Shown in pieces: positions 31,061 through 40,983 of a DNA stretch of 56,075 nucleotides. The stretch covers positions 1 to 56,075 of the forward strand of contig JAHEDT010000017.1 in NCBI GenBank assembly GCA_024641085.1, written 5' to 3'. The notes under the pieces are model-generated. The model was not told where the DNA came from. It worked only from the letters and a program-made list of their open reading frames with translations, and ran no database searches. Within the stretch, counting starts at the first letter, position 1, and every line of letters starts with the position of its first letter. The DNA comes from Geobacteraceae bacterium (GTDB lineage: Bacteria > Desulfobacterota > Desulfuromonadia > Desulfuromonadales > BM103). Made by a program: the position numbers and the translations under genes.

Positions 31061-31789
31061 ATGATCGAAAAGATTTTCGAAAACTGGCTGCTCAAATTTA
31101 TCTCTCTGGCCTTTGCCGTGGTGCTCTGGTTCTTTGTCATGGGCGAAAGCCGCATGGAAGTCAACCATATCGTAGCGCTGGAATATCAAAACCTGCCGCA
31201 AGGTCTGATGATCGCCAATGAAATTCCGACTTCCGTGGCGATCAGGATCAGCGGCCCGCGCGCCATGCAGATGAACCTCAATCCCGGCGACATCCGGCTG
31301 GCGGTTGATCTCAAGGGCCTCTCGCCCGGGTTGACCTCGTTCAGACGGCTCGAGGAAAGTCTCAACCTGCCGAGTGGTCTGAAAATTACCCGGATTTCGC
31401 CGTCCTATGTCGATGTCAAGCTGGAACGTGTGCGCGAGCGGCAGGTCCCGGTCCGTGTCATCCTGACCGGTGAGCCGGCCCCCGGCTTCATCGTCAAGTC
31501 GTCCAAGGCAACGCCTGCCAAGGTGACGGTCAGCGGGGCCGAGAGCGAACTCAAGCTGGTTTCCGAGGTTGTGACCGAAGGGATCGACCTGACCCACGTT
31601 CAGGAGAGCTTCTCCCAGACTGTCGCGATCAGTTATATCGGCAACTATACCGATCTGAAGGATACGAAAACCGTCGAAGTCCAGGTCGTGTTGCAACCTG
31701 ACCCGAACTATGTTGCGCCACGACCGCCAGAACCGGCGGTGCCGGCAGCAGCAGAAATCAATGCAGAGGGGAAAAAGACCCAACAATGA
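31061..31789 (+). CDS. cdaR: YbbR-domain protein CdaR
   Basis: 242 residues. One N-terminal membrane helix (about residues 10-27) is followed by a periplasmic part with YbbR repeats (for example the segments around [17 protein letters not shown] and [17 protein letters not shown]). In other bacteria CdaR regulates the neighbouring diadenylate cyclase. Two bases after cdaA; its end overlaps glmM by 4 bases. The C-terminus is Pro/Ala rich. Confidence 0.88.
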   Translation: MIEKIFENWLLKFISLAFAVVLWFFVMGESRMEVNHIVALEYQNLPQGLMIANEIPTSVAIRISGPRAMQMNLNPGDIRLAVDLKGLSPGLTSFRRLEESLNLPSGLKITRISPSYVDVKLERVRERQVPVRVILTGEPAPGFIVKSSKATPAKVTVSGAESELKLVSEVVTEGIDLTHVQESFSQTVAISYIGNYTDLKDTKTVEVQVVLQPDPNYVAPRPPEPAVPAAAEINAEGKKTQQ

Positions 31790-33156
31790 CCAAGCGACTC
31801 TTTGGTACTGACGGAGTGCGCGGCATCGCCAACATGCACCCGATGACAACGGAAGTGGCCATGCAGCTGGGCCGCGCCGCGGCCTATGTCTTCAAGCATG
31901 ATGACCGGCGCAGCCGGATCGTGATCGGTAAGGATACCCGCCTCTCCGGCTACATGATCGAAAACGCCCTGGCGGCCGGAATCTGTTCCATGGGTGTCGA
32001 TGTCCTGCTGGTGGGTCCTTTGCCCACGCCTGGCATTGCCTTCCTGACGGCGTCGATGCGCGCGGATGCTGGCGTGGTAATCTCTGCTTCCCATAACCCC
32101 TACCAGGACAACGGCATCAAGTTTTTTGCCCGCGACGGCTTCAAGCTGCCCGATGAGGTGGAACTGCAGATCGAGGACCTGATCTTTTCGGACCGCATCG
32201 ATTCCCTGCGGCCGACGGCCGACGCCGTCGGCAAGGCCTCCCGGGTTGACGACGCCATCGGGCGCTACATCGTGTTCGTCAAGAACACCTTCCCGAAAGA
32301 GCTCGATCTGACCGGTCTCAGGATCGTCCTCGACTGTGCCCACGGCGCCGCCTACCGTGTCGCCCCGGCCGTTCTCGAGGAGTTGGGCGCCGAGGTGTTT
32401 GCTTACGGTATCAAGCCGAACGGGACCAATATCAATGCCGGCTGCGGTTCCACGCATCCCGAAGTGATTGCCGCGGCGGTTCACGAGCATGGTGCCGACC
32501 TCGGTATTGCCCTTGACGGTGATGCCGATCGCTGCATCTTTGTCGACGAGCGCGGCCGCGAGGTTGATGGCGACCATATCATGGCCATCTGCGGGATCGA
32601 GATGCTCAAGCGTGATGCCCTGCCGCAGCGCACCCTGGTCGCGACGGTGATGTCGAACATGGGCCTCGATATCGCCCTGCGCAAGGCCGGCGGCCGGGTG
32701 GTCAAAACCGATGTCGGCGATCGCTACGTGGTAGAAGAAATGCGCCGCGGCGGCTACGGGTTTGGCGGTGAACAGTCTGGGCACATGGTCTTCCTCGAAC
32801 ACAACTCGACTGGTGACGGCATTATCTCGGCGCTGCAGGTCCTGGCCATTCTGCAGAAAACCGGCAAGCCTCTCTCAGAACTCGCCTCGGTGATGACCGC
32901 ACTCCCTCAGGTCCTGGTGAATGTGCGGGTGCGCGAACGACGCAGGATCGAGGACCTCCCCGAGGTGGCCGAGATGATTGCCGAGGTCGAGGATCGCCTC
33001 GGCGATGCCGGCCGGGTGCTGATCCGTTATTCGGGCACCGAGCCGCTGTTGAGAATCATGCTCGAAGGACGGGACCAGGGTGAGATTACCGGTATGGCCA
33101 ACAACATTGCCCGGCTCGTGACAAGCTTGATCGGCGAAGGGACGACAGGAGAGTAA
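31786..33156 (+). CDS. glmM: Phosphoglucosamine mutase
   Basis: 456 residues. Active-site phosphoserine S102 in SASHNP, metal loop DGDADRC, sugar-binding [10 protein letters not shown] and phosphate-binding [12 protein letters not shown]. It converts glucosamine-6-phosphate to the 1-phosphate on the way to UDP-GlcNAc, peptidoglycan and LPS. Overlap with cdaR (ATGA) indicates coupling. Confidence 0.96.
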   Translation: MTKRLFGTDGVRGIANMHPMTTEVAMQLGRAAAYVFKHDDRRSRIVIGKDTRLSGYMIENALAAGICSMGVDVLLVGPLPTPGIAFLTASMRADAGVVISASHNPYQDNGIKFFARDGFKLPDEVELQIEDLIFSDRIDSLRPTADAVGKASRVDDAIGRYIVFVKNTFPKELDLTGLRIVLDCAHGAAYRVAPAVLEELGAEVFAYGIKPNGTNINAGCGSTHPEVIAAAVHEHGADLGIALDGDADRCIFVDERGREVDGDHIMAICGIEMLKRDALPQRTLVATVMSNMGLDIALRKAGGRVVKTDVGDRYVVEEMRRGGYGFGGEQSGHMVFLEHNSTGDGIISALQVLAILQKTGKPLSELASVMTALPQVLVNVRVRERRRIEDLPEVAEMIAEVEDRLGDAGRVLIRYSGTEPLLRIMLEGRDQGEITGMANNIARLVTSLIGEGTTGE

Positions 33157-33158
33157 CC

Positions 33159-33875
33159 ATGGCCAAGTTGGGCGTCAATGTCGACCACGTTGCAACTCTC
33201 CGCCAGGCGCGGGGCAGCAGTGAGCCGGATCCGGTGACCGCCGCGGCAATGGCCGAACTGGCCGGTGCTGATGGCATCACCGTCCATCTGCGCGAAGACC
33301 GCAGGCACATCCAGGATCGTGATGTCATGCTCCTGCGGCGCACGGTCCAGACCCATCTAAACCTGGAAATGGCCGCTACCGATGACATGGTGGCCATTGC
33401 CATGAAGGTGGTTCCGGATTACGTGACCCTGGTTCCCGAAAAGCGCCAGGAATTGACGACCGAGGGCGGACTCGATGTCGTCAAGCATGCCCAGAAGCTG
33501 GACCGACAGATCGAACTTCTGCACCAGGCCGGCATCACGGTGAGCCTCTTTGTCGACCCTGACCTGGCGCAGCTGAAGGCCTGTGCAAGGGTCAAGGCCG
33601 ATTATATCGAGATTCACACCGGGACCTATTGCAATGCCAGGGGGAAATCACGGGACGTTGAGCTGGCAAAGATTGAAGAAGCCGTCAAGTCCGGCAAAAG
33701 GCTCGGCCTGGGCGTGAACGCCGGGCACGGCCTCAACTATCAGAACATCCGGCCGTTGCTCGCGCTCGGAGGTATTGAAGAATATAACATCGGTCACAGT
33801 ATCCTTGCGCGTGCTGTTCTGGTCGGTCTTGACCGGGCCGTTCGGGACATGGCTGCGCTGGTCCACGGGAGCTGA
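33159..33875 (+). CDS. pdxJ: Pyridoxine 5'-phosphate synthase
   Basis: 238 residues, beta/alpha barrel; joins 1-deoxyxylulose-5-phosphate and aminoacetone phosphate to form vitamin B6 phosphate. Conserved [36 protein letters not shown] and VNAGHGLNY are all visible. Two bases after glmM. Its product supports the PLP enzymes TrpB and TrpB2 made in this region. Confidence 0.95.
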   Translation: MAKLGVNVDHVATLRQARGSSEPDPVTAAAMAELAGADGITVHLREDRRHIQDRDVMLLRRTVQTHLNLEMAATDDMVAIAMKVVPDYVTLVPEKRQELTTEGGLDVVKHAQKLDRQIELLHQAGITVSLFVDPDLAQLKACARVKADYIEIHTGTYCNARGKSRDVELAKIEEAVKSGKRLGLGVNAGHGLNYQNIRPLLALGGIEEYNIGHSILARAVLVGLDRAVRDMAALVHGS

Positions 33876-33877
33876 AA

Positions 33878-34261
33878 ATGCCGATTGTCGGCCTCGGAAC
33901 CGATCTGGCGCGGGTCGAGCGTTTTCGGACCTTTGTCACAAATAATAAAGCCGCCCTGCTGGGGCGGCTTTTTACCCATGGCGAATGTGCATACGCTTTC
34001 GCGAAGAAGGATCCAGCCCCCCACCTGGCAGCTCGCTTTGCGGCCAAGGAAGCATTTCTCAAAGCCTTGGGCCTGGGCTTGCGGGAGGGCCTCAGCTGGC
34101 ATGACATGGAGGTTGTCCCCGATGAACTGGGCCGTCCTGATCTGCAGCTTTCCGGGCGTGCCGCCGAGATTGTCTCCGCGAGGCAGGTTGAAGTGGTACA
34201 CTTGTCCTATAGCCACGACGGCGACTATGCCGTAGCCACCGTGATCCTGGAACGCCTATGA
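33878..34261 (+). CDS. acpS: Holo-[acyl-carrier-protein] synthase
   Basis: 127 residues, the small trimeric phosphopantetheinyl transferase. Magnesium-binding GLGTDLARVERF and ARFAAKEAFLKALG are present. It activates ACP for fatty acid synthesis. pdxJ-acpS adjacency is common in proteobacteria. It overlaps the next gene by 4 bases. Confidence 0.95.
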   Translation: MPIVGLGTDLARVERFRTFVTNNKAALLGRLFTHGECAYAFAKKDPAPHLAARFAAKEAFLKALGLGLREGLSWHDMEVVPDELGRPDLQLSGRAAEIVSARQVEVVHLSYSHDGDYAVATVILERL

Positions 34262-35814
34262 AAATTCTTACGGCTGAGCAAATGCAGGCGGTTGACCGCC
34301 GGACCATCGAAGGGATCGGTATCCCCGGAACGGTGCTGATGGAGAATGCCGGGCGGGGAGTTGCAGAAGAAATCATGCGGCGATTCGCCGCGGAGCGTTC
34401 ACCCCGGGCGCTGATCCTGTCCGGGAAAGGTAATAACGGCGGCGACGGGTACGTGGTGGCAAGGCACCTGATGAACAAAGGCTGGGCGGTACAGACTCTG
34501 ATCCTGGCAGAGCGTACGGCCATCACGGGTGATGCCGCGGTGAACCTAGGTGCACTGGAGATGTGCGGCGGCGAGGTCGCCTGCGCCAGCGATGCTGACA
34601 CTCTGGGGAGACTGCTTGCGACGGCCGGTGATTTCACGGTGCTGGTCGACGCCCTCTTCGGTACCGGGCTCGCCAAGCCGGTTGAGGGGCTTTATCTGCA
34701 GGCCATCACGTGGCTCAATCAACAGGCCCGGCCGGTGGTTGCCGTCGATATCCCCTCCGGTGTCGATGCCTCGACCGGACGGATTTTCGGTGCTGCCGTC
34801 AGGGCCGCATTGACTGTTTCGTTTGCTTTTGCCAAGGTCGGCCAGGCCAGTTATCCGGGGGCGGGCATGGTCGGTGAACTGGTCACCGTTGATATCGGCA
34901 TTCCGACCGCAGTCGCAGGGGAGGTCCCGGCTGAACACCGGTTGATCGATGCTGACGAGGGCCGCCGTCTGTTGCCGGTGCGCTGCCGCGACGGACATAA
35001 GGGGATTTTCGGCCACCTGCTGGTCGTGGCCGGTTCGACCGGGAAATGCGGTGCCGCGGTCATGGCTGCCGAGTCTGGCTTGCGGGGTGGGGCCGGGCTG
35101 GTCACGTTGGCCTGCCCGCAAAGCGTCCAACCGACCATCGCCTCCTGTCTCACTGAAGTCATGACCGCCCCTCTGGCGGAGTCCAATGGTGAGCTCTGCC
35201 TGCAGGCCCTCGATGCTCTGCTGGCCCTGGCCGTGGGCAAACAGGCTCTGGCCGTGGGCCCGGGGTTGGGGCTCGGAGATGAGACCGGCGTCCTGATCCG
35301 CCGGCTGGTGCAGGAGACCTCCCTGCCGGTCGTGGTGGATGCCGATGGCTTGAACGCTCTATGCGGCCATATGCAGATCCTCGAAGGCCATGTTGACCGG
35401 CCGATAGTGCTGACTCCTCATCCCGGTGAAATGTCCCGCCTGACGGGGTTGTCAACGGACGAAATCCAGGCCGATCGTTTTCATGTTGCGCGCGACTTTG
35501 CGGTACGTCACCGCGTGGTGCTGGTGCTCAAGGGCGCCCGGACCCTGACGGCGTCCCCTGATGGGCGGGTCAATGTCAACCACAGCGGCCACCCGGGCCT
35601 GGCCAGCGGTGGCATGGGGGATGTGCTGACCGGGTTGATCGGCAGCTTGCTGGCCCAGGGTCTCGCCGCGCACGATGCGGCAACCCTAGGCGTTTACCTG
35701 CATGGCCTGGCCGCGGACCGCCTGCTGAGTTCGTTCGGCGACGCCGGCTTGCTGGCCACTGACGTTATGTACGAACTGCCTGCCGCGAGGCGGGCTTTGG
35801 TGAGGGAGGTATAA
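34258..35814 (+). CDS. nnr: Bifunctional NAD(P)H-hydrate epimerase/dehydratase
   Basis: 518 residues, two fused repair enzymes for hydrated NAD(P)H. The N-terminal epimerase (about 1-215) shows ENAGRGVAEEI and SGKGNNGGDGYVVARHL; the C-terminal ADP-dependent dehydratase (about 230-510) shows HKGIFGHLLVVAGS, LTPHPGEMSRL and SGGMGDVLTGLIGSLLAQG. ATG overlaps acpS by 4 bases; the CBS gene begins directly after the stop. Confidence 0.94.
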   Translation: MKILTAEQMQAVDRRTIEGIGIPGTVLMENAGRGVAEEIMRRFAAERSPRALILSGKGNNGGDGYVVARHLMNKGWAVQTLILAERTAITGDAAVNLGALEMCGGEVACASDADTLGRLLATAGDFTVLVDALFGTGLAKPVEGLYLQAITWLNQQARPVVAVDIPSGVDASTGRIFGAAVRAALTVSFAFAKVGQASYPGAGMVGELVTVDIGIPTAVAGEVPAEHRLIDADEGRRLLPVRCRDGHKGIFGHLLVVAGSTGKCGAAVMAAESGLRGGAGLVTLACPQSVQPTIASCLTEVMTAPLAESNGELCLQALDALLALAVGKQALAVGPGLGLGDETGVLIRRLVQETSLPVVVDADGLNALCGHMQILEGHVDRPIVLTPHPGEMSRLTGLSTDEIQADRFHVARDFAVRHRVVLVLKGARTLTASPDGRVNVNHSGHPGLASGGMGDVLTGLIGSLLAQGLAAHDAATLGVYLHGLAADRLLSSFGDAGLLATDVMYELPAARRALVREV

Positions 35815-36264
35815 ATGCGCACAGCTGGCGATATCATGACGACGCAAATCCATACAGTCCATCGGGATACCGAGATCAAGACCCTGGCGAAACTGTTTAT
35901 CGACCACAATGTCAACGCCATGCCGGTGGTGGATGACGACGGTGGCCTGGTCGGCATTGTCAGCCAGACGGACCTCGTGGAACAGGATAAACCCCTGCAT
36001 ATCCCCACCGTGATTTCTCTGTTTGACTGGGTCCTTTACCTGGAGAGCCCTAAGAAATTCATCGAGGAAGTACGCAAGGTCACGGCCCGCAGAGTCGGTG
36101 AGATCTGCTCCCAGGATGTGGTCACCTGTTCACCGGACACCCCGGTCTCCTCAGTCGCCAGCCTGATGGTCGACAACAAGGCCCATCTCGTGCCGGTCCT
36201 TGACGGGGGAAGGATGGTCGGTGTCGTTGCCCGCCTCGACATCATCCGCAGCATGGGTGAATAA
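35815..36264 (+). CDS. CBS-domain pair protein
   Basis: 149 residues forming one CBS pair: first unit about 3-60 (AGDIMTTQIHTV, MPVVDDDGGLVGIVS), second about 93-148 (VGEICSQDVVTCS, VPVLDGGRMVGVVARLDII). CBS pairs usually sense adenine nucleotides; in c-di-AMP-producing bacteria some bind that dinucleotide, so a link to cdaA upstream is possible but speculative. No partner domain is attached. ATG 35815 abuts the nnr stop. Confidence 0.88.
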   Translation: MRTAGDIMTTQIHTVHRDTEIKTLAKLFIDHNVNAMPVVDDDGGLVGIVSQTDLVEQDKPLHIPTVISLFDWVLYLESPKKFIEEVRKVTARRVGEICSQDVVTCSPDTPVSSVASLMVDNKAHLVPVLDGGRMVGVVARLDIIRSMGE

Positions 36265-36266
36265 GC

Positions 36267-36782
36267 TTGATCAGCTGGCAAACGCAAACCGGGAGCCCGG
36301 AGGAGACGCGCTGTCTGGGAGAGCTGTTCGGGGGGCTCGCCGAAGCCGGACTGGTTGTGCTCCTGAGTGGTGACCTGGGGGCAGGGAAAACCTGTTTCGC
36401 CCAGGGCGTTGCCCGCGGCCTCGGAGTCCCATCAGGGTCGCCGGTCACCAGCCCGAGCTACAGTTTGATGCATATTCACCAGGGGCGCGTCCCCTTTTAT
36501 CACTTCGACCTGTATCGTCTCTCGCGGGTCGATGACCTGACGGACCTCGGTTACGATGAGTTTGCCGAAGGTGACGGGTTGACCCTGGTCGAATGGGCTG
36601 ACCGCATGACGGATGGGCTGGCCGCCTCGATCACGGTTTGTATCGACCCCCTGGCCGGACAGCAGCGCAGGTTCCGTTTTGAAGCACGTGACAATCGTGG
36701 CCGTGCCCTCCTCGAACAGCTCGATGTGCGGTGGACGGCATCACAAGGACCCTCCCGCACAAAATCCCGTGAAAACCTTTGA
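36267..36782 (+). CDS. tsaE: tRNA t6A37 threonylcarbamoyladenosine biosynthesis ATPase TsaE
   Basis: 171 residues. The P-loop SGDLGAGKTCFAQG lies near residues 34-47, followed by the family SPSYSLMHIH and YHFDLYRL motifs and LVEWADR. With TsaB and TsaD it makes t6A in ANN-reading tRNAs. TTG start at 36267, two bases after the CBS gene. The C-terminus is a little longer than usual (about 150 residues). Confidence 0.92.
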   Translation: MISWQTQTGSPEETRCLGELFGGLAEAGLVVLLSGDLGAGKTCFAQGVARGLGVPSGSPVTSPSYSLMHIHQGRVPFYHFDLYRLSRVDDLTDLGYDEFAEGDGLTLVEWADRMTDGLAASITVCIDPLAGQQRRFRFEARDNRGRALLEQLDVRWTASQGPSRTKSRENL

Positions 36783-36887
36783 CGGCCGGCAGGAATACTG
36801 TTATTAAAGGCACTTGACTCCTTAAGGGGCATATCTCAATTAAGTGGTGCGCCTTGCAGAAGGTTCACCAGGAAGGATCAACCACAG

Positions 36888-38123
36888 ATGGCACTCGTGG
36901 TTCAAAAGTATGGCGGTACCTCGGTAGGGACCATCGAGAAGATACAGAATGTCGCCCGTCGGGTTGCACGGACTTACGACGAAGGCAATGACATGGTTGT
37001 GGTCGTCTCGGCGATGGCCGGGGAGACGAACAAACTGGTTGCCCTGGCCGAGGCGATGTGCGAGTTCCCGAGTGAACGCGAGTACGATGTCCTGGTCGCC
37101 GCCGGGGAGCAGGTCTCGATTGCGCTGCTGTCGATGGCCCTGCAGTCGATGGGCTACAAGGCCAAGAGCTATCTCGGCTGGCAGATCCCCATCTACACGG
37201 ACAACGCCTTTTCGAAAGCGCGTATCGAGGAGATTCAGGATTCCAACATCCGCGAAGACCTGCATAATGGCACGATCGTCGTCGTGGCCGGGTTCCAGGG
37301 TATTGATCATGACAACAATATCACCACCCTGGGCCGTGGCGGTTCCGATACGTCGGCGGTCGCCGTAGCCGCCGCCTTGAAAGCGGACGTCTGTGAAATC
37401 CTGACCGATGTTGACGGTGTCTATACCACGGACCCGCGGATTGTCCCCGAGGCCTCCAAGATGGAAAAGGTCTCCTACGATGAAATGCTGGAGATGGCAT
37501 CGCTCGGTTCCAAGGTGCTGCAACTCCGGTCCGTCGAATTTGCCAAAAAATACAACGTCGTGGTTCACGTACGTTCCAGCCTAAATGACAATCCAGGGAC
37601 CCTGGTGATGAAGGAGGATGCAGATATGGAAACGGTCCTGGTTTCAGGAGTCACTTACAACAAGGATGAAGCAAAAATCTCCGTGATGCGCGTCCCCGAC
37701 AAGCCTGGGATCGCTGCGCAGCTTTTCACGCCGCTGTCCGCGGCGAACATCATGGTCGATATGATCATCCAGAATATCTCCCATGAAGGGCTGACCGATA
37801 TGACCTTCACGGTGCCCCGGGCCGACTTTAAAAAGGCCCTCAAGATCGTCGAAGAGACGGCGGCCAAGATCGGCGCTGCCGGTGTTCAAAGCAACCAGTC
37901 GATCGCCAAGATTTCGATTGTCGGCGTTGGTATGCGCTCGCATTCGGGGATTGCCAGCAAGATGTTCGAAACGCTTTCTGCCGAGGGCGTCAATATCCAG
38001 ATGATTTCCACCAGCGAGATCAAGGTCTCCTGTGTGATCGACGACAAGTACACCGAACTGGCCGTGCGTGTTCTGCATGAGGCCTTCGGTCTGGACAAGC
38101 AGCAGGTTGCCCAGGAGAAGTGA
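36888..38123 (+). CDS. lysC: Aspartate kinase
   Basis: 411 residues. The kinase domain starts KYGGTSVG (7-14) and contains [24 protein letters not shown]; two ACT domains follow from about residue 265, implying feedback regulation by lysine and/or threonine. First step of the aspartate family. ATG 36888 with AGGAAGG upstream. A weak TTGACT at 36814 may belong to a promoter, but no convincing -10 was seen. Confidence 0.95.
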   Translation: MALVVQKYGGTSVGTIEKIQNVARRVARTYDEGNDMVVVVSAMAGETNKLVALAEAMCEFPSEREYDVLVAAGEQVSIALLSMALQSMGYKAKSYLGWQIPIYTDNAFSKARIEEIQDSNIREDLHNGTIVVVAGFQGIDHDNNITTLGRGGSDTSAVAVAAALKADVCEILTDVDGVYTTDPRIVPEASKMEKVSYDEMLEMASLGSKVLQLRSVEFAKKYNVVVHVRSSLNDNPGTLVMKEDADMETVLVSGVTYNKDEAKISVMRVPDKPGIAAQLFTPLSAANIMVDMIIQNISHEGLTDMTFTVPRADFKKALKIVEETAAKIGAAGVQSNQSIAKISIVGVGMRSHSGIASKMFETLSAEGVNIQMISTSEIKVSCVIDDKYTELAVRVLHEAFGLDKQQVAQEK

Positions 38124-38160
38124 GGGGTTGCCTCCTGAACTATGTAATCGGGAGAGTGTG

Positions 38161-39732
38161 ATGAGCAGAGTTTACCTGTACGATACGACCTTGCGTGATG
38201 GAACGCAGGCCGAGGATGTGTCCTTCCTGGTCGCTGACAAGATCCGCATTGCCCAGAAGCTTGATGCCCTTGGCATAGATTACATCGAGGGTGGCTGGCC
38301 CGGTTCCAATCCAAAGGACATCGCCTTTTTCAAGGACGTCAAGAAGGTCACGCTTAATCATGCCAAAATCGCTGCGTTTGGTTCGACACGCCGTGCCAAG
38401 ACGACTCCGGCTAAAGATAACAATATCCAGACCCTGGTCCAGGCCGATCCGGATACGGTCACGATTTTCGGCAAAACCTGGGATTTCCACGTGCGCGAGG
38501 CGTTGCGTATCAGCCTGCAAGAAAACTGCGAGCTGATTTATGATTCGCTGGCCTACCTGAAGGACAATGTCCCGGAGGTCATTTACGACGCCGAACATTT
38601 CTTCGATGGCTTCAAGGCGGATCCAGAATATGCCATCCAGACCCTCGAGGCGGCACAGAAGGCCGGTGTCGACTGTATCGTGCTCTGCGATACCAATGGC
38701 GGCACCTTGCCCTACGAGGTCGCGGGAATCATCAAGAAGGTCAAAAAAAGCATCAAGACGCCTCTTGGCATTCATGCCCATAATGACAGTGAATGTGCCG
38801 TGGCCAACACCCTGGTGGCCGTCGAGCAGGGGGCTGTGCACGTCCAGGGTACGATCAACGGCTTCGGCGAGCGTTGCGGCAATGCCAACCTGTGCTCGAT
38901 CATCCCTGCCCTCAAACTGAAAATGGCACGCGAATGCGTGTCCGATGAACAACTTCGTGACCTGCGGGTTGCGTCACGCTACATCTATGAACTCGCCAAT
39001 CTGGTACCCAACAAGCACCAGGCCTATGTCGGGAATTCGGCGTTTGCTCACAAGGGCGGGGTCCACGTGTCGGCCATCCAGCGTCATCCCGAGACCTATG
39101 AGCATATTCGACCGGAAAAAGTCGGCAACCTCACCCGGGTGCTGGTTTCTGATCTGTCCGGGCGGTCCAATATCCTGGTCAAGGCCGAGCAGTTCAATAT
39201 CAACCTGGACAGCAAAGACCCCGTTACCCTGGAAATCCTCGAGGAGATCAAGACTCTCGAGAATCAGGGTTTCCAATTCGAAGGTGCGGAAGCCTCCTTT
39301 GAACTGCTCATGCGACGGGCCCTTGGTGAACTGCGTAATTTCTTCTCGGTCATTGGCTTCCGCGTCATCGATACCAAACGGCATGAAGATGACATGCCGA
39401 CCTCCGAGGCGACCATCCAGATCAAGGTTGGCGGCCACATTGAACATACGGCCGCCGAAGGCAATGGCCCGGTCAATGCGCTGGATCATGCCTTGCGCAA
39501 GGCTCTCGAACAGTTTTATCCCCAGTTGAAAGAGATGAAGCTTTATGACTACAAGGTCCGCGTGCTGCCGGCAGGCAAGGGGACGGCTTCGGTGACCCGG
39601 GTTCTGATCGAGTCCGGAGACAAGACCGGCCGCTGGGGGACGGTTGGTGTGAGTGACAACATCATCGACGCGTCCTATCATGCCCTGGTTGACGCAGTGC
39701 AATACAAGCTGATGCGCGATCATGCGCGGTAA
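38161..39732 (+). CDS. cimA: (R)-citramalate synthase
   Basis: 523 residues. An N-terminal HMGL-like TIM barrel ([30 protein letters not shown] metal site) is followed by a LeuA allosteric domain. The DTTLRDGTQ form and length match citramalate synthase rather than 2-isopropylmalate synthase. It condenses pyruvate with acetyl-CoA for threonine-independent isoleucine synthesis, a route well known in Geobacter. ATG 38161 after GGGAGAG; the frame is open upstream into lysC. Paired with lysC. Confidence 0.93.
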   Translation: MSRVYLYDTTLRDGTQAEDVSFLVADKIRIAQKLDALGIDYIEGGWPGSNPKDIAFFKDVKKVTLNHAKIAAFGSTRRAKTTPAKDNNIQTLVQADPDTVTIFGKTWDFHVREALRISLQENCELIYDSLAYLKDNVPEVIYDAEHFFDGFKADPEYAIQTLEAAQKAGVDCIVLCDTNGGTLPYEVAGIIKKVKKSIKTPLGIHAHNDSECAVANTLVAVEQGAVHVQGTINGFGERCGNANLCSIIPALKLKMARECVSDEQLRDLRVASRYIYELANLVPNKHQAYVGNSAFAHKGGVHVSAIQRHPETYEHIRPEKVGNLTRVLVSDLSGRSNILVKAEQFNINLDSKDPVTLEILEEIKTLENQGFQFEGAEASFELLMRRALGELRNFFSVIGFRVIDTKRHEDDMPTSEATIQIKVGGHIEHTAAEGNGPVNALDHALRKALEQFYPQLKEMKLYDYKVRVLPAGKGTASVTRVLIESGDKTGRWGTVGVSDNIIDASYHALVDAVQYKLMRDHAR

Positions 39733-40282
39733 ACTCTTCTTGCCGCCACCCACACTCGGGGTCCTGGCGGTGCTGATCTTTCTGGGTATGCTTTTGGGCC
39801 GGGAGGCTTCCACGACGGAAGATCTCCCGGTTTTTTCACTTGAAGAGCGAAAATTTATGCATATCGAGCTGTCCGGGGGGGGCTTGACTTCAGGAGTGTA
39901 TCAATTTAATGACGGTTTAACCCCCCGCGACGTCATAAAATTGACGGAGGCGTGGAGCGCCGACAATTTTACTGCTGACTCGGCGTGGTCCAGACCTCTG
40001 TCTGATGGTGAAAGTCTCAGGATCGTCAAAAAAGATCGCGAAATTGAATTACTCCACCGCGGGTGGATGACCGCGAGCCAGCGGATCGCCATGGGCATCC
40101 CCCTGCACCCTGACCGTATGAATTGCGCCGATTGGACCGCCTTGCCCGGTATCGGGCCTGAACTGGCGCAACGGATCGAAATGGACCGTCAAAAAAATGG
40201 CGATTTTGGCCGACTTGATGCCCTGAACAGGGTTCCGGGAATCGGGAAAAAGCGGCTGGGTCAATGGCGGCCGCTTTTCTGA
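39722..40282 (+). CDS. Membrane-anchored helix-hairpin-helix protein
   Basis: 186 residues. One N-terminal membrane helix (about residues 11-26) precedes a region that may be SLBB/grasp-like (about 45-105), and the C-terminal 60 residues hold two helix-hairpin-helix motifs ([30 protein letters not shown]), as in ComEA. It overlaps cimA by 11 bases, so it is probably co-translated with it, an odd partner. Second ComEA-like protein in the window. Role unknown. Confidence 0.82.
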   Translation: MRGKLFLPPPTLGVLAVLIFLGMLLGREASTTEDLPVFSLEERKFMHIELSGGGLTSGVYQFNDGLTPRDVIKLTEAWSADNFTADSAWSRPLSDGESLRIVKKDREIELLHRGWMTASQRIAMGIPLHPDRMNCADWTALPGIGPELAQRIEMDRQKNGDFGRLDALNRVPGIGKKRLGQWRPLF

Positions 40283-40446
40283 GATCAGTAAATATCTGAT
40301 TTTGTTGTACAAAGATTGAATTGGACGAGGGGGTGATGCTGGCGGCGCAGGATTAATGAAGACTTGGCATATCTTGTGTAATAACTCCTGACAGGTAGCA
40401 AGCACATCACAACATATGGTGATTATGTCAGTAAGGAGGTAGCACA

Positions 40447-40602
40447 ATGAGATGCCCCAAGTGTAAAGGCCGCATGTACGCTGAGAAATATTATGATTTT
40501 GTTCGTGCTTTTGATGCATGGAAGTGTTGCTCGTGTGGCGAAGTGATCGATCCGACAATTCTGGCCAACCGTGCCCGTAATCATAACGTCTTCCTCGGCT
40601 GA
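40447..40602 (+). CDS. Small zinc-ribbon protein
   Basis: 51 residues, start MRCPKCKGRMYAEKYYD. Cysteines C3-x2-C6 and C27-x2-C30 form a zinc ribbon (an extra Cys at 28). ATG 40447 follows AAGGAGG at ideal spacing and a terminator follows, so the gene is well supported although short. I do not recognise a named family; no RNA- or DNA-binding partner can be inferred. Confidence 0.8.
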   Translation: MRCPKCKGRMYAEKYYDFVRAFDAWKCCSCGEVIDPTILANRARNHNVFLG

Positions 40603-40624
40603 GTAGAGGACACATACCAGTTAC

Positions 40625-40654
40625 AAAAGCCCGGAACTCATGTTCCGGGCTTTT
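40625..40654 (+). terminator. Rho-independent terminator
   Basis: A perfect 13-bp stem (40625-40637 with 40642-40654), loop tcat, then CTTTTT. It follows the zinc-ribbon gene by 22 bases. Confidence 0.92.
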
Positions 40655-40673
40655 CTTTTTGGATCTCATCGTT

Positions 40674-40981
40674 CTATGCGGATTCGTTCGTATCCCAAAA
40701 AACGGCGGCCCCGGTGATATCGTTGCGGGTGTTGAAGCTCACACTCTTTAAATCACCAAAGCCCGGTCTAGAGACAGGAGCCTGAATACTTCCCCATGTC
40801 AGGACCTTCGGCAATGAGACAAATCCGGCGATGGATTGACGGCTAGATCTCCCTTCGGTGCCAGGTTGCCGCGCGACACATGAAGGCTGAAGGATGAATG
40901 GCCGCCGAACTTTACCCGGAAACGCACAACAGGTCCCGTGACCCCTGCCAGGCAGCATTCAGAAGATTCACCGGGATGCAT
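40674..40981 (-). pseudogene. Possible frameshifted small gene
   Basis: Two overlapping minus frames both look protein-like: one from ATG 40981 (with RFRVKFGGHSSFSLHVSRG) and another ending at 40674 (with GDLKSVSFNTRNDITGAAVFWD). Joined by a single frameshift around 40800-40880 they would give about 100 residues. The ATG lies two bases after the DUF1846 stop and has no ribosome site. No family recognised; it may be chance. Confidence 0.25.
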
Positions 40982-40983
40982 AA

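Noticed and set aside
40356-40384. Sigma-70 or sigma-54 promoter ahead of the zinc-ribbon gene
   Set aside because: TAATAA has no -35 at the right distance, and TTGGCA lacks the GC of the -12 element.
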